Assembly (NCBI RefSeq): GCF_007828045.1
Contig: NZ_VITN01000025.1
Span: 1-64,000 of the forward strand
DNA from: Nitrospirillum amazonense
Lineage (GTDB): Bacteria > Pseudomonadota > Alphaproteobacteria > Azospirillales > Azospirillaceae
Direction of reading: 5' to 3'
DNA: 64,000 nt
Positions within the stretch are counted from its first letter, which is position 1. Each line of letters opens with the position of its first letter. This document shows positions 1 to 11,041 of the stretch, piece by piece. The position numbers were made by a program, and so were the translations under genes. Below the pieces are notes generated by a model, which had not been told where the DNA came from, did not search any database, and worked only from the letters and a program-made list of their open reading frames with translations.

Positions 1-149
1 ATCTGGTCGTACGCGGTGAACGTCGCGCCACCGGTCTCAGCCAGCACCTTCGTGATCGCAGCCGTCAGCGACGTCTTGCCATGGTCAACGTGACCAATGG
101 TGCCGATGTTGCAGTGCGGCTTGGTGCGCTCGAATTTCGCCTTCGCCAT
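1..149 (-). CDS. tuf: Elongation factor Tu, N-terminal part (runs off the window)
   Basis: This is the first 49 codons of EF-Tu, the GTPase that brings aminoacyl-tRNA to the ribosome. The reverse strand from 149 opens with [14 protein letters not shown] and continues into the P-loop region [10 protein letters not shown], which is diagnostic for EF-Tu. The rest lies beyond position 1. It is the last visible gene of the str operon, 32 bp downstream of fusA, in the standard rpsL-rpsG-fusA-tuf order. Confidence 0.95.
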   Translation of the reverse strand, partial: MAKAKFERTKPHCNIGTIGHVDHGKTSLTAAITKVLAETGGATFTAYDQ

Positions 150-181
150 GGTTACTCTTCCTTCTCTTGACTTCTGCCTGA

Positions 182-2251
182 TCAGGCCATCTTGGCGCGA
201 ACGACATTCGCGATGGCAGCCGGCACCGGCTCATAATGGTCAAATTGCATCGAGTACTGCGCCCGGCCCTGGCTCATCGAGCGCAGGTTGTTCACATACC
301 CAAACATGTTGGCCAGCGGGACCCTGGCAATGATGACGCGCGCATTGCCCCGCTGATCCATTCCTGTCACCTGTCCCCGGCGGCTGTTCAGGTCGCCGAT
401 GACATCACCCATGTAGTCGTCGGGGGTGACTACCTCGACCGCCATCACCGGCTCCAGGAGAACGGGCTTGGCTTTCGCCATCCCTTCCTTGAACGCGGCG
501 CGAGCGGCCTGCTCGAACACCTCGACGGAGCTGTCGACATCGTGGAAGCCACCGTCGACCAGCTCTACCTTCAGATCGATCACCGGGAACCCGGCGATCA
601 CCCCACTGTCCTTGGCGGCATCGACGCCGTTCTGGACCCCGTGGGCGAATTCCTTGGGCAGATGGCTGCCCGCCTTGTTCTCGAACCGGAACCCGCTGCC
701 GGGCTCTGACGGCTCGAAGGACAGCGTCACCTGGGCGTACTGCCCCATGGCGCCGACCTGCCGCTTCAGCGTGTGGGCCGCCTCCGCCTTCTGGGCGATG
801 GTCTCCCGGTACGCCACCTGCGGCGCGCCGACGTCGGCTTCCACCCGGTATTCCCGGCGCATGCGATCGACGATGATCTCCAGGTGCAGCTCGCCCATGC
901 CGCCGATGACGGTTTGCCCCGTCTCGGAGTCACGGCCGACGCGGAAGGACGGATCCTCCGACGCCAGTCGCTGCAACGCCATCGCCATCCGGTCGTGGTC
1001 CGCCTGGGTCTTAGGCTCGACCACCACCTCGATCACCGGCTCCGGGAACTCCATGCGTTCCAGCACCAGGGGCGCTTCCGGATCGCATAGGGTTTCACCC
1101 GTCGTCGTGTTCCGCAGCCCCGCCAGGGCGACGATGTCGCCCGCGCAGGCCGCCTCGATCTCTTCCCGGGTGTTGGCGTGCATCAGCAACATCTTGCCGA
1201 CGCTCTCCTTCTCACCCTTGCTCGCGTTCAGCACGCGATCGCCGACCGCCATCCGCCCCGAATAAATCCGGACGAAGGTGAGCGCGCCGACGAAAGGATC
1301 GTTCATCACCTTGAACGCCAAGCCGGCGAAGGGCGCCGCGTCGTCCGTCCGCCGGCTGGCCGGTTCCCCGTCCAGCGTCACGCCGGCGACATCGGCGATG
1401 TCGAGCGGCGAGGGCAGAAAGTCGACAACGGCGTCCAGCATCGGCTGAACGCCCTTGTTCTTGAAGGCCGAGCCGCACAGCACCGGAACCAGGCGCAGCG
1501 CGATCGTCCCCTTACGGATCAGCGCCTTGAGCGCCGCCTCGTCGGGTTCCTCACCCTCGAGGTAGCGCTCCGTGGCATCCTCATCCATTTCCACCGCCTG
1601 CTCGACCAGGCGGGCGCGGTATTCGCTCGCCTGTGCGGCCAGGGCGGCCGGAATTTCCATCTCGAAGAACTCGGCGCCCAGCGTCTCTTCTTTCCAGACG
1701 ATGGCCTTGTTCTTCACCAGGTCGACGACGCCGGAGAAGCCGGCTTCCGTCTTGATGGGAAGCTGCAGGACCGCCGCATTGGCGCCCAGCCGCTCCCGGA
1801 TCATCTGGACGGTGCCGAAGAAGTCGGCGCCGACCCGGTCCATCTTGTTCACGAAACACATGCGCGGCACGCGGTACTTGTCCGCCTGCCGCCACACGGT
1901 TTCCGACTGGGGCTCGACCCCGGCCACAGCGTCAAACAGCGCCACCGCACCATCCAGAACCCGCAAGGACCGCTCGACCTCAATGGTGAAGTCGACATGC
2001 CCCGGGGTGTCGATGATGTTCACCCGGTGGTCACGCCAAAAACAGGTCGTGGCCGCCGAAGTGATGGTGATGCCGCGCTCCTGCTCCTGCTCCATCCAAT
2101 CCATCGCGGCGGTGCCCTCGTGGACCTCGCCCATGCGATAGGATTTGCCGGTGTAGTACAGGATCCGCTCGGTCGTCGTCGTCTTGCCGGCATCAATGTG
2201 GGCACAGATGCCGATGTTCCGGTAACGATCGAGAGGATGGGAGCGCGCCAT
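182..2251 (-). CDS. fusA: Elongation factor G
   Basis: EF-G is the ribosomal translocase GTPase; it moves tRNA and mRNA after peptide bond formation and acts in ribosome recycling. The 689-residue protein is of normal family length. The G domain is at the N-terminus with P-loop AHIDAGKTT (about residues 17-25), switch [10 protein letters not shown] and the NKMD guanine-specificity motif, followed by the usual domains II-V (for example GMGELHLEI in domain III). It is the third gene of the str operon, 30 bp after rpsG. The ATG at 2251 gives the normal N-terminus [15 protein letters not shown]. Nothing unusual was seen. Confidence 0.97.
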   Translation of the reverse strand: MARSHPLDRYRNIGICAHIDAGKTTTTERILYYTGKSYRMGEVHEGTAAMDWMEQEQERGITITSAATTCFWRDHRVNIIDTPGHVDFTIEVERSLRVLDGAVALFDAVAGVEPQSETVWRQADKYRVPRMCFVNKMDRVGADFFGTVQMIRERLGANAAVLQLPIKTEAGFSGVVDLVKNKAIVWKEETLGAEFFEMEIPAALAAQASEYRARLVEQAVEMDEDATERYLEGEEPDEAALKALIRKGTIALRLVPVLCGSAFKNKGVQPMLDAVVDFLPSPLDIADVAGVTLDGEPASRRTDDAAPFAGLAFKVMNDPFVGALTFVRIYSGRMAVGDRVLNASKGEKESVGKMLLMHANTREEIEAACAGDIVALAGLRNTTTGETLCDPEAPLVLERMEFPEPVIEVVVEPKTQADHDRMAMALQRLASEDPSFRVGRDSETGQTVIGGMGELHLEIIVDRMRREYRVEADVGAPQVAYRETIAQKAEAAHTLKRQVGAMGQYAQVTLSFEPSEPGSGFRFENKAGSHLPKEFAHGVQNGVDAAKDSGVIAGFPVIDLKVELVDGGFHDVDSSVEVFEQAARAAFKEGMAKAKPVLLEPVMAVEVVTPDDYMGDVIGDLNSRRGQVTGMDQRGNARVIIARVPLANMFGYVNNLRSMSQGRAQYSMQFDHYEPVPAAIANVVRAKMA

Positions 2252-2281
2252 GATTCTTTAAGGCCTAAGCTGGTCCCAACC

Positions 2282-3135
<854 letters not shown>

Positions 3136-3279
3136 CTACCGCTCTCGGTTCACAGTTCCAACAACAAGGCACCCAAACGCATGCCCAGAACGACGAAAGT
3201 CCCGTCACGAAGCACCAACTGGCTCCGCGCGGGCCTTGCAAACGCCGTCCGAACAAGGACTCGGGTGCGGCTATACAGA

Positions 3280-3349
3280 TTTTCGAGGGGGTCTTTTTGA
3301 GAGACAGCGTCTAGCCCGCAAGGGCGGCCTACAGCCTGCCCCTCGAAAA
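3280..3349 (-). promoter_or_regulatory. Structured 5' leader of the str operon (11-bp inverted repeat)
   Basis: A perfect 11-bp inverted repeat, TTTTCGAGGGG at 3280-3290 and CCCCTCGAAAA at 3339-3349, begins within a few bases of the predicted transcription start. It encloses a smaller hairpin (GCCC/GGGC, 3314-3325). In the transcript it would fold into one closed stem-loop at the very 5' end, about 145 nt before rpsL. Such elements upstream of ribosomal-protein operons often bind a product protein, but no ligand can be named here. Confidence 0.5.
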
Positions 3350-3359
3350 ATGTGGGCGG

Positions 3360-3388
3360 ACTATATGGAGGTCGGCCCCGCCCGTCAA
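3360..3388 (-). promoter_or_regulatory. Sigma-70-type promoter of the str operon
   Basis: On the minus strand, TTGACG (-35; plus-strand positions 3383-3388) and TATAGT (-10; 3360-3365) are separated by exactly 17 bp. Both boxes are near consensus in otherwise very GC-rich sequence. The predicted start is about 3353, giving a leader of about 218 nt before the rpsL ATG. The start site is inferred. Confidence 0.75.
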
Positions 3389-3673
3389 GCGCCCTGGACT
3401 CAAAAATCCAGGGTAAGCCGTGCGTCCAGGACAGGGGGCGGCCCCACAATTGCGGGCCCCTCCCCTGCGTGCCTGGCACGCGCTCCGGACAGCGCGGGGG
3501 ATGGGCAAACGGCCCCGGTGCCGCTATATACCCGGCCAGACGGGCGGCGGCACCACCAAGGTCGGACGCTCACCTTATAGTATAGTGTAAGCGCGCTTTC
3601 GAGAGTGACCCGGCCGACCGCATGCGGCACAGGGTTCCCCTGCTGGCGCCCTTTTGGATTCCCGAGCGCCGCC

Positions 3674-5029
3674 ATGAGCAAGCCCACCCTCATCACCAAC
3701 ACCCCGTCCCCCACTGGTGCGCCGAAGGTCGGCATCGTCAGCCTGGGCTGCCCCAAGGCGCTGGTGGACAGCGAGCGCATCCTGACCAAGCTGCGCTCGG
3801 AAGGGTATGAGGTGTCGCCCAGCTATGACGACGCCGATGTGGTGCTGGTCAACACCTGCGGCTTCCTGGACAGCGCCAAGCAGGAAAGCCTGGACGCCAT
3901 CGGCGAGGCCATGCGCGAGAACGGCCGCGTCATCGTCACCGGCTGCATGGGCGTGGAAGAGGGCCGCATCCGCGAGATGTACCCCAATGTGCTGGCCGTC
4001 ACCGGCCCCCACCAGTATGAGCAGGTGGTGTCGGCGGTGCATGACCATCTGCCGCCGGTGCACAACCCCTACACCGACCTGGTGCCGCCCGAGGGCCTGC
4101 GCCTAACGCCGCGCCATTACGCCTATCTGAAGATTTCCGAGGGCTGCAACCACCGCTGCAGCTTCTGTATCATCCCCTCGCTGCGCGGCGACCTGGCCAG
4201 CCGGCCGGCCGGCAACGTGCTGCGCGAGGCGGAGCGGCTGGTGAACGCCGGCGTGCGCGAACTGATGGTCATCTCGCAGGACACCAGCGCCTACGGCCTG
4301 GACCTGCGCCACGCCGAGAGCGAGTTCAAGGGCCGCAAGGTCCGCGCCCACATGACCGACCTGGCCCGCGAGCTGGGCGGTCTGGGCGCCTGGGTGCGCC
4401 TGCATTACGTCTACCCCTACCCGCATGTCGACGAGGTCATCCCCCTGATGGCGGAAGGCCTGGTGCTGCCCTATCTGGACATCCCCTTCCAGCACGCCAG
4501 CCCCAACGTGCTGAAGGCCATGAAGCGGCCGGCCAACCAGGAGAAGGTGCTGGACCGGATTCGGGGCTGGCGCGACATCTGCCCCGACCTCACCATCCGC
4601 TCCACCTTCATCGTCGGTTTCCCCGGCGAGACCGAGCAGGATTTCCAGTTCCTGCTGGACTGGCTGTCAGAGGCCAAGATCGACCGGCTGGGCTGCTTCA
4701 AGTATGAGGCCGTGGACGGCGCCCCCGCCAACGCCCTGGACGGCGCCGTGCCGGAGGAGGTGAAGGAGGAGCGCTGGAACCGCCTGATGGCCCACCAGCA
4801 GGCCATCAGCGAGGAGCGCATGCAGGCCAAGGTGGGCCGTACCATCGATGTCATCATCGACGAGGTCGACGAGGAAGGCGCCATCGGCCGGTCCGCCGCC
4901 GACGCGCCGGAGATCGACGGCAGCGTCTTCCTGAACGGCGACACCAGCGTGGCGGTGGGCGACATCGTCCAGGTGACGGTGGAACACGCCGAGGAATACG
5001 ACCTGTGGGGCACCCGCGTGGACGCCTAA
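3674..5029 (+). CDS. rimO: Ribosomal protein uS12 (D89) methylthiotransferase
   Basis: RimO is a radical-SAM methylthiotransferase that adds a methylthio group to the beta carbon of Asp89 of S12. The 451-residue product has an N-terminal UPF0004 domain ([16 protein letters not shown]), the radical-SAM cysteines CNHRCSFC (CxxxCxxC, about residue 155), and a C-terminal TRAM domain. Three conserved N-terminal-domain cysteines for the second cluster are visible (SLGC, NTCG, TGCMG). The ATG at 3674 is preferred over the upstream in-frame start because homology begins just after MSKPTL. It is divergent from rpsL, its substrate's gene. A terminator follows. Confidence 0.95.
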   Translation: MSKPTLITNTPSPTGAPKVGIVSLGCPKALVDSERILTKLRSEGYEVSPSYDDADVVLVNTCGFLDSAKQESLDAIGEAMRENGRVIVTGCMGVEEGRIREMYPNVLAVTGPHQYEQVVSAVHDHLPPVHNPYTDLVPPEGLRLTPRHYAYLKISEGCNHRCSFCIIPSLRGDLASRPAGNVLREAERLVNAGVRELMVISQDTSAYGLDLRHAESEFKGRKVRAHMTDLARELGGLGAWVRLHYVYPYPHVDEVIPLMAEGLVLPYLDIPFQHASPNVLKAMKRPANQEKVLDRIRGWRDICPDLTIRSTFIVGFPGETEQDFQFLLDWLSEAKIDRLGCFKYEAVDGAPANALDGAVPEEVKEERWNRLMAHQQAISEERMQAKVGRTIDVIIDEVDEEGAIGRSAADAPEIDGSVFLNGDTSVAVGDIVQVTVEHAEEYDLWGTRVDA

Positions 5030-5057
5030 GTCCCCTCCCCTATTCCGTCCCCACCAT

Positions 5058-5091
5058 AAAGGGTTCGGCCAGCGATGGCCGGGCCCTTTTG
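5058..5091 (+). terminator. Rho-independent terminator after rimO
   Basis: AAAGGG-TTC-GGCCA, loop GCGA, then TGGCC-GGG-CCCTTT, followed by a short T run. It lies 28 bp after the rimO stop. Confidence 0.75.
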
Positions 5092-5281
5092 TCTTGGGAT
5101 GGGCCGGAGCCGACGGCAACCTGCCAGCCACCCGACGCCCCATATCCAATATCCAACTTTCGTAAACCTCCCCACCCGGGGCTTGGATTCCCAGCCGCTG
5201 CCCCCGTATGCTCTCGCCCCAAGCGGCGCTATCGCGGGGTAACCGCCGGCGACACGACCAAGACAATGGGGATTCGCACTT

Positions 5282-6958
5282 ATGGGAGCCAGACTACGCA
5301 CAGGGACCACGGCGCTGATCGCCGCGGCCCTCGCGCTTGATGTCGGGGCCGCGGCGGTGGGGCAGGCCAAGGACGCCGCCCCGGTAACGCCCGAGGCCTT
5401 GTCGGCCCACGTCAAGATCCTCGCCTCCGACGACTTCCAGGGCCGCAAGCCCGGAACCGTGGGCGAGGAGAAGACCATCGCCTACATCCAGGAACAGTTC
5501 AAAAAGGTCGGGCTGAAGCCCGCGGCCGGCGCCAAGGACTACCTGCAGGACGTGCCCATGACCGAGGTCACCAGCACGGCCGATGGCCCCATGGTGTTCA
5601 CGGCCACGGGCAAGGACGGCCAGGCCAAGAGCCTGTCGTACGAGTACTTCAGCCAGATGATCGTCTGGAACCGGCAGCGCACCACCCATGCCGAGGTGAA
5701 GGACAGCGACCTGGTCTTCGTCGGCTACGGCATCACGGCGCCGGAATTCGGCTGGGACGACTATGCCGGCGTGGACGTGAAGGGCAAGACGGTGGTCATC
5801 CTGGTGAACGACCCGGGTTTCGCCACCGGCGACCCCGCCCTGTTCGGCGGCGGCGCCATGACCTGGTACGGCCGCTGGCCCTACAAGTATGAGGAAGCGG
5901 CCCGCCATGGCGCCGCCGCCGCCATCATCGTGCATGAGACGCGCGCCGCCGGTTACCCCTGGGGCGTGGTCGCCAACAGCAACAGCGTGCCCAAGCTGAC
6001 CCTGATGCCCGCCGATGGCGGGCTGCAGAGCCGGTCGGCCGTGGAAGGCTGGGTGCAGCTGGACGTGGCCAAGGAGCTGTTCGCAGCCGCCGGCCTGGAC
6101 TACGGCACGCTGAAGGACAGCGCCGCCCGGCGCGGCTTCAAGGCCGTGCCCATGAACGCCAGGATGTCGGTGGGCATCACCCCCGTTGTGCGCGACGTCG
6201 TCTCGCACAACGTGGTCGGCATCGTCCCCGGCACCAAGCACCCGGACGAGGTGGTGCTGGTGGGCGCGCACTGGGACCACCTGGGCGTGGGCCCGACGGT
6301 CAACGGCGACACCATCTACAACGGCGCGCTGGACAACGCCACGGGCGTCGCCGGCCTGATCGAGATGGCCAAGCGCTACACCCACGGTCCCAAGCCGGAC
6401 CGCACCCTGATGTTTATCGCCTACACGGCCGAGGAACAGGGCCTGCTGGGCTCGGAGTACTATGCCCAGCACCCGCTGTACCCGGCGGGCAAGACGGTGG
6501 CCGGCTTCAACATGGACGGCCTGGGCGTGCTGGGCCCCGTGCATGACGTCGTGCTGGTCGGCGGCAAGAAGTCCGACCTGGAGGAACGACTGAAGGCCTG
6601 GACCGATGCCCACGGCATGGTCGTGAACCCAGAACCCTTCCCCGAGCGCGGCTATTACTACCGCTCCGACCACTTCAACCTGGCCAAAGTCGGCATCCCC
6701 GTCATCGACGCCGGCATGGGCATCGACAGCGTGGAGCACGGCGCTGAATGGGGCAAGGCGAAGGAGGAGGAGTACACGCGCCTGCACTACCATCAGCCGT
6801 CCGACGAATGGTCGCCGGCCATGGACCTGCGCGGCGGCGCCCTTCAGGTCAACATGTGGTACGACATCAGCCGCGACCTGGCGTCCAGCGACGCCTGGCC
6901 CCAGTGGTACGATAAGGCCGAGTTCAAGGCCGCCCGGGACAAGTCCCAGGGCAAATGA
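5282..6958 (+). CDS. Secreted M28-family zinc peptidase (copy 1)
   Basis: Exported aminopeptidase-type metallopeptidase, 558 residues. An N-terminal signal peptide (about residues 1-29, basic then Ala/Leu-rich) is followed by a PA-type insert (about 165-260, VVILVNDPGFATGDP) and the M28 catalytic domain (about 310-520). Di-zinc ligands and the catalytic base are visible: H330 and D332 in GAHWDH, D351 in GALDNA, E384/E385 in YTAEEQG, D412 in NMDG and H464 in RSDHFN. Substrate is unknown; M28 enzymes usually release N-terminal amino acids. It is followed by a close paralogue of the same length, after a terminator, so the two can be transcribed separately. Confidence 0.9.
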   Translation: MGARLRTGTTALIAAALALDVGAAAVGQAKDAAPVTPEALSAHVKILASDDFQGRKPGTVGEEKTIAYIQEQFKKVGLKPAAGAKDYLQDVPMTEVTSTADGPMVFTATGKDGQAKSLSYEYFSQMIVWNRQRTTHAEVKDSDLVFVGYGITAPEFGWDDYAGVDVKGKTVVILVNDPGFATGDPALFGGGAMTWYGRWPYKYEEAARHGAAAAIIVHETRAAGYPWGVVANSNSVPKLTLMPADGGLQSRSAVEGWVQLDVAKELFAAAGLDYGTLKDSAARRGFKAVPMNARMSVGITPVVRDVVSHNVVGIVPGTKHPDEVVLVGAHWDHLGVGPTVNGDTIYNGALDNATGVAGLIEMAKRYTHGPKPDRTLMFIAYTAEEQGLLGSEYYAQHPLYPAGKTVAGFNMDGLGVLGPVHDVVLVGGKKSDLEERLKAWTDAHGMVVNPEPFPERGYYYRSDHFNLAKVGIPVIDAGMGIDSVEHGAEWGKAKEEEYTRLHYHQPSDEWSPAMDLRGGALQVNMWYDISRDLASSDAWPQWYDKAEFKAARDKSQGK

Positions 6959-6965
6959 ACGCGCG

Positions 6966-7007
6966 GGCCGCCGGCCCCTGGCAGAAGGGGATCCGGCGGC
7001 CTTTTTT
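6966..7007 (+). terminator. Terminator between the two M28 genes
   Basis: GGCCGCCGG (6966-6974) pairs with CCGGCGGCC (6993-7001), followed by six T. It starts 8 bp after the first M28 stop codon. Confidence 0.8.
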
Positions 7008-7131
7008 CAGTCGGGAACGCGGCCGCCCGGTCGCAACCCCGCCGACACCCATGACCCCAGGCAGGGGGCATGGGCGGTTTGAGGGGCGCCAATGGACGCA
7101 CCCCGGAAAAGATAAGGAACGCAAGAACCCC

Positions 7132-8808
7132 ATGCGAACCCACAACAGACGCGCCCGTCTGCTGAAAGGCACGGCGGCGCTGGCTCTCGCAGTGGCCATG
7201 GCCCTGCCGGCGGTGGCGGCCGACACGGTCACCAAGGACGTGGCCCCGGTGACGGCCCAAGCCCTGTCCGAGCATATCCGCATCCTGGCGTCCGACGAAT
7301 TCCAGGGCCGCAAGCCCGGCACAGCGGGCGAGGACAAGGCCATCGCCTACATCCAGGACCAGTTCAAGAAGATCGGGCTGAAGCCGGCGGTGGACGGCAG
7401 CTACCTGCAGGACGTGCCGCTGACGGAGATCGTCAGCAAGGCCGACGGCCCCATGGTCATCACCGGCCCCAAGGCCGCGCCGCTGTCGCTGAACTATTTC
7501 AGCGATATGATCGTCTGGACCCGCCAGCGCACGCCCCATGTCCAGGTCAAGGACAACGACATGGTGTTCGTGGGCTATGGCATCACGGCGCCGGAATTCG
7601 GCTGGGACGACTATGCCGGCATCGATGTGCGCGGCAAGACGGTGGTCATCCTGGTGAACGACCCCGGCTACGCCACTGGTGACCCCGCCCTGTTCGGCGG
7701 CGGCGCCATGACCTGGTACGGCCGCTGGATCTACAAGTTCGAGGAGGCAGCCCGCCACGGCGCCACCGCCGCCATCATCGTGCATGAGACGCGCGCCGCC
7801 GGCTATCCCTGGGGCGTGGTCGCCAACGGCGGCAGCATCCCCAAGCTGAACCTGATGCCGGCCGACGGCGGGCTGAAGACCCGTTCCGCCGTGGAAGGCT
7901 GGATGCAACTGGACCAGGCCAAGGCCGTGTTCCAAGCCGCCGGCCTGGATTTCAACACGCTGAAGGACAGCGCCGCGCGGCGCGGCTTCAAGGCCGTGCC
8001 CCTGCCCCTGAAGATGTCGGTCGGCATCACGCCGACGGAGCGCGACGTCATTTCCCATAACGTCATCGGCACCATCCCGGGCGCCAAGCACCCGGACGAA
8101 ATGGTCCTGGTCGGCGCGCACTGGGACCACCTGGGCATCGGTCCGGCCATCAACGGCGACACCATCTACCACGGCGCCATGGACAACGCGTCCGGCGTCG
8201 CCGGCCTGATCGAGCTGGCCAAGCGCTACACCAAGGGGCCCAAGCCCGACCGCACCCTGCTGTTCATCGCCTACACGGCGGAGGAGCAAGGTCTGCTGGG
8301 GTCCGAGTACTATGCCCAGCATCCCCTGTTCGCGCCCAACAAGACGGTCGCGGGCTTCAACATGGACATGCTGAGCAGCGTGGGGCTGACCCGCGACATC
8401 GTGCTGGTGGGCGGGCGCAAGTCCGACCTGGAGGACAGGCTGAAGGCCTGGACCGACGCCCACATGATGGCCCTGAACCAGGAGCCCTTCCCCGAGCGCG
8501 GCTACTACTACCGTTCCGACCATTTCAACCTGGCCAAGATCGGCATCCCGGTGATCTACGCCCACAGCGGCATCGACAGCGTGGCCAACGGCGCCGAGTG
8601 GGGCAAGACCAAGGAGGACGAGTTCACCCGCCTCCACTACCACCAGCCCTCCGACAAATGGTCGCCGGACCTGGACCTCAGCGGCGGCGCCATGGAGGTC
8701 AACATGATCTATGACCTCAGCCGCCCGCTGGCCTTCGGCACCGACTGGCCGAAATGGTACGACAAGGCGGAGTTCAAGGCCGCCCGCGACAAGTCCATGG
8801 GCAAGTAA
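7132..8808 (+). CDS. Secreted M28-family zinc peptidase (copy 2)
   Basis: Tandem paralogue of the preceding gene, also 558 residues and collinear along its length. The longer in-frame ORF reads through the terminator of copy 1, so the ATG at 7132 is chosen; it gives MRTHNRRARLLKG plus a hydrophobic stretch and an AVAAD cleavage region, a clear signal peptide. All M28 ligand motifs are retained: GAHWDHLG, GAMDNASG, YTAEEQG, NMDML and RSDHFN. The PA-type insert and the C-terminal HYHQPSDKWSPDLDL motif are also shared. The N-terminal 40 residues and the extreme C-terminus diverge most. Both copies look catalytically competent, so this is a functional duplication. Confidence 0.9.
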   Translation: MRTHNRRARLLKGTAALALAVAMALPAVAADTVTKDVAPVTAQALSEHIRILASDEFQGRKPGTAGEDKAIAYIQDQFKKIGLKPAVDGSYLQDVPLTEIVSKADGPMVITGPKAAPLSLNYFSDMIVWTRQRTPHVQVKDNDMVFVGYGITAPEFGWDDYAGIDVRGKTVVILVNDPGYATGDPALFGGGAMTWYGRWIYKFEEAARHGATAAIIVHETRAAGYPWGVVANGGSIPKLNLMPADGGLKTRSAVEGWMQLDQAKAVFQAAGLDFNTLKDSAARRGFKAVPLPLKMSVGITPTERDVISHNVIGTIPGAKHPDEMVLVGAHWDHLGIGPAINGDTIYHGAMDNASGVAGLIELAKRYTKGPKPDRTLLFIAYTAEEQGLLGSEYYAQHPLFAPNKTVAGFNMDMLSSVGLTRDIVLVGGRKSDLEDRLKAWTDAHMMALNQEPFPERGYYYRSDHFNLAKIGIPVIYAHSGIDSVANGAEWGKTKEDEFTRLHYHQPSDKWSPDLDLSGGAMEVNMIYDLSRPLAFGTDWPKWYDKAEFKAARDKSMGK

Positions 8809-8811
8809 GAC

Positions 8812-8843
8812 AAAAGGCCGCCTCTCACCCGGCGGCCTTTTTC
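8812..8843 (+). terminator. Terminator after the second M28 gene
   Basis: AAAAGGCCGCC (8812-8822) pairs with GGCGGCCTTTT (8831-8841), with a T tract on the plus side and an A tract on the other. It could also serve the convergent gene ending at 8889. Confidence 0.75.
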
Positions 8844-8888
8844 TCTGCGCACTTGCCCACGCCAGGCGCGGGCCAGGCTTCCTCGGCT

Positions 8889-9893
8889 TCAATCCAGGCG
8901 GGGCGCCAGCCCGGCCACCTGGGCCGTGATCTGGAAGGATCGCCGCCGGGCAGCATGGTCGTGGATGGCGGCGGTCACCATGATCTCATCCGCGCCGGTC
9001 TGTTGCAGGATGGCGCCGAGGCCATGGCGCACCGTCTCCGGCCCGCCCACAACGGAGTAGCGCAGCGCCCGGTCGGCCCAGGCGCGTTCCTCCGGGCTCC
9101 ACTGCACATCCGGCTGCGGCGGGCGCAAGGGGCCGGGATTGCCGCGGGCCAAAGCCACGAACCGGTCCTGCAGAGAGGTGAACAGCACCTCCGCCTCCTG
9201 ATCGGTCTCGGCGGCGAAGACGTTGACGCCCACCATGGCGTGGGGCTTGGGATTGGCGGCGGTGGGCTTGTAGTACTGGCGGTAGACGTGCAGCGCCTCC
9301 AGCAGCTGGTCGGGCGCGAAGTGGGAGGCGAAGGCGTAGGGCAGCCCCAGCTCCGCCGCCAGCCGGGCGCCGAAGGTGCTGGACCCCAGAATCCAGAGCG
9401 GCACGTCCAGGCCGGCGCCGGGCACGGCCCGCACCACCTGCCCCGGCTGGGCCGGGCGGAAATAGGCCTGCAGTTCCTGCACGTCGCGGGGGAAGTCGTC
9501 GCCGTTGTCCGAGCGGTCGCGCCGCAGCGCCCAGGCGGTGCGCTGGTCGCTGCCAGGCGCGCGGCCCAGGCCCAGGTCGATACGGCCGGGGTAGAGGGAT
9601 TCCAGCGTGCCGAACTGTTCCGCGATCACCAGCGGGGCATGGTTGGGCAGCATGATGCCGCCGGCGCCCACGCGGATGCTTCGGGTGCCGCTGGCGATGT
9701 AGCCGATGACTACCGAGGTGGCGGCGCTGGCGATACCGGTCATGTTGTGATGCTCCGCCACCCAGAAGCGGCGGTAGCCCAGCGCCTCGGCATGGCGGGC
9801 GAGGTCCAGCGTGTTGCGCAGGGCCTGGGCGGCGGTGCCGCCCTCGACGATGGGGGAAAGGTCCAGGACGGACAGGGGAATGGGAAGCGACAC
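8889..9893 (-). CDS. LLM-class flavin-dependent oxidoreductase (MsnO8-like)
   Basis: Bacterial-luciferase-fold monooxygenase of 334 residues that would use reduced FMN or F420. The start [19 protein letters not shown], then [18 protein letters not shown] and [14 protein letters not shown], are typical of the MsnO8 branch of the luciferase-like family. The ATG at 9893 gives the usual N-terminus. No partner flavin reductase is adjacent, and the substrate cannot be deduced. It is convergent with the second M28 gene and monocistronic. Confidence 0.88.
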   Translation of the reverse strand: MSLPIPLSVLDLSPIVEGGTAAQALRNTLDLARHAEALGYRRFWVAEHHNMTGIASAATSVVIGYIASGTRSIRVGAGGIMLPNHAPLVIAEQFGTLESLYPGRIDLGLGRAPGSDQRTAWALRRDRSDNGDDFPRDVQELQAYFRPAQPGQVVRAVPGAGLDVPLWILGSSTFGARLAAELGLPYAFASHFAPDQLLEALHVYRQYYKPTAANPKPHAMVGVNVFAAETDQEAEVLFTSLQDRFVALARGNPGPLRPPQPDVQWSPEERAWADRALRYSVVGGPETVRHGLGAILQQTGADEIMVTAAIHDHAARRRSFQITAQVAGLAPRLD

Positions 9894-10003
9894 GGGGGGA
9901 CCGGCCTTTCTTGAACCGCGACGGAACTGCCAAGGGTTACCTAAGCACGCCCGCGCGGCTTTTTGAGATGAGGCCGATCACAGGCGCCCTGCCCCCAGTA
10001 CGC

Positions 10004-10936
10004 TCAAGGGGTGGTCACCGCCGCCACCGCCACCTTGAACGCCGCCAGTTCCAGGGCGTCCAGGTCGCCGTCCCATAGCGACTGGTGCAGGCGCCCGCCG
10101 TCGTCGACCAGGCGGTCGGACCCCACGACCACGCTGGCCGCCTTCAGACCCATCAGGGTGGCCAGCGTGAAGAACGGCCCCTCCTCCATCTCCACGAAGG
10201 TGGGCTTGTCCGGGCCCTTGATGGCCAGCAGGTCGCGCAGGATGCTGCCCGGCTGGAAATAATAGATGGGCATGGTGTAGCCGATGCCCCGGGCGCTGGG
10301 CAGGCCGGAGCGGGCGGCGGCGGCGCGCACCCGGGCGGTGAAGTCCCGGTCCGGCCGCGCCACCTGTTCCCGCGCGTCGGGCGCCAGCAAGAAGGCGCCG
10401 CCATCGCGGTAGGAACCGTCCGACACGATGATCTGCCCATAGGGCACGTCCGGCGACAGCAGGCCCGCCGTGCCGACATGGATGATTCGGCGTGCCCCCA
10501 GGGCCTGCAACTCCGCCACCTGGGTGGTGATGCCGCCGGCGCCGGGCAGGCCGCGCGCCACGACGAAGGGCGCGGCGCCGGCCTTGCGCACCACCCACAG
10601 GTCGGTGGGGTCGGTGAAGCCGTAGGACAGGTGGGTGTAGCTGCCCTGGAAGCCCGCCTGGTCCAGGTAGGTTTCCACGTCCACCCGGTGCAGCACGATG
10701 GCGTCGGCGGGGAAATCGTCCAGTTCGCCATGCACGAAGCGGTTCTTGCGCAGCCAGTCGACCTCATCGGCCGGGGTGTTCAGCCGTTCCTGGTGGCCGT
10801 GGCGGGCATAGCCGTCCAGCACCCGGTAGGGGGCCTCGGCCGTGCCGGCCAGCGCCAGGCCCGTCATGCCCGCACCGGTCATCCCAATGGCGGCCATCAC
10901 CAGACCAACGGCCAATGCCGCGATTCCCTTCGCCAT
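10004..10936 (-). CDS. Exported nucleoside phosphorylase-like protein
   Basis: 310 residues with an N-terminal hydrophobic segment (about 4-31) that looks like a signal peptide. The remainder resembles the PNP/UDP phosphorylase fold: a glycine-rich stretch GLPGAGGITTQ, HVGTAGLL, VEMEEGPFFTLATLMGLKAA (the Met-Glu that normally contacts ribose) and the VVGSDRL segment with the purine-contacting Asp position. Phosphorolysis normally takes place in the cytosol, so an exported member is unusual; the export signal is read from hydropathy only. The neighbour upstream (11042-11809) is another apparently exported protein, but the two are separated by a terminator. Confidence 0.72.
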   Translation of the reverse strand: MAKGIAALAVGLVMAAIGMTGAGMTGLALAGTAEAPYRVLDGYARHGHQERLNTPADEVDWLRKNRFVHGELDDFPADAIVLHRVDVETYLDQAGFQGSYTHLSYGFTDPTDLWVVRKAGAAPFVVARGLPGAGGITTQVAELQALGARRIIHVGTAGLLSPDVPYGQIIVSDGSYRDGGAFLLAPDAREQVARPDRDFTARVRAAAARSGLPSARGIGYTMPIYYFQPGSILRDLLAIKGPDKPTFVEMEEGPFFTLATLMGLKAASVVVGSDRLVDDGGRLHQSLWDGDLDALELAAFKVAVAAVTTP

Positions 10937-10975
10937 GCCCCGTCCCCCTTCGTGGTCTTGATGGCCAAAGGGTCC

Positions 10976-11025
10976 GCAAAAACAAAGGGCTGCGCAATGG
11001 CCAAAACGGCCCTGGCGCAGCCCTT
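10976..11025 (-). terminator. Terminator of the exported methyltransferase gene
   Basis: Reading the minus strand, AAGGGCTGCGC (11015-11025) pairs with GCGCAGCCCTT (10985-10995), followed by a T-rich run. It lies 17 bp after the stop of the gene ending at 11042. Confidence 0.8.
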
Positions 11026-11041
11026 GTCACGGATGGCGCTT

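Noticed and set aside
3576-3586. Overlapping TATAGT hexamers as the rimO promoter
   Set aside because: The AT-rich stretch is suggestive but no acceptable -35 box lies 16-18 bp upstream.
5166-5183. Possible fifth copy of the mosaic repeat near CCCC-ACC-CGGGG-CTTGG
   Set aside because: Only one short stem and the CTTGG tail match; the CCCTCA box, ATCC loop and H2/H3 are absent, so chance is likely.
5282-8808. M28 duplication as an assembly artefact
   Set aside because: The copies differ throughout at both DNA and protein level and have different signal peptides and terminators.
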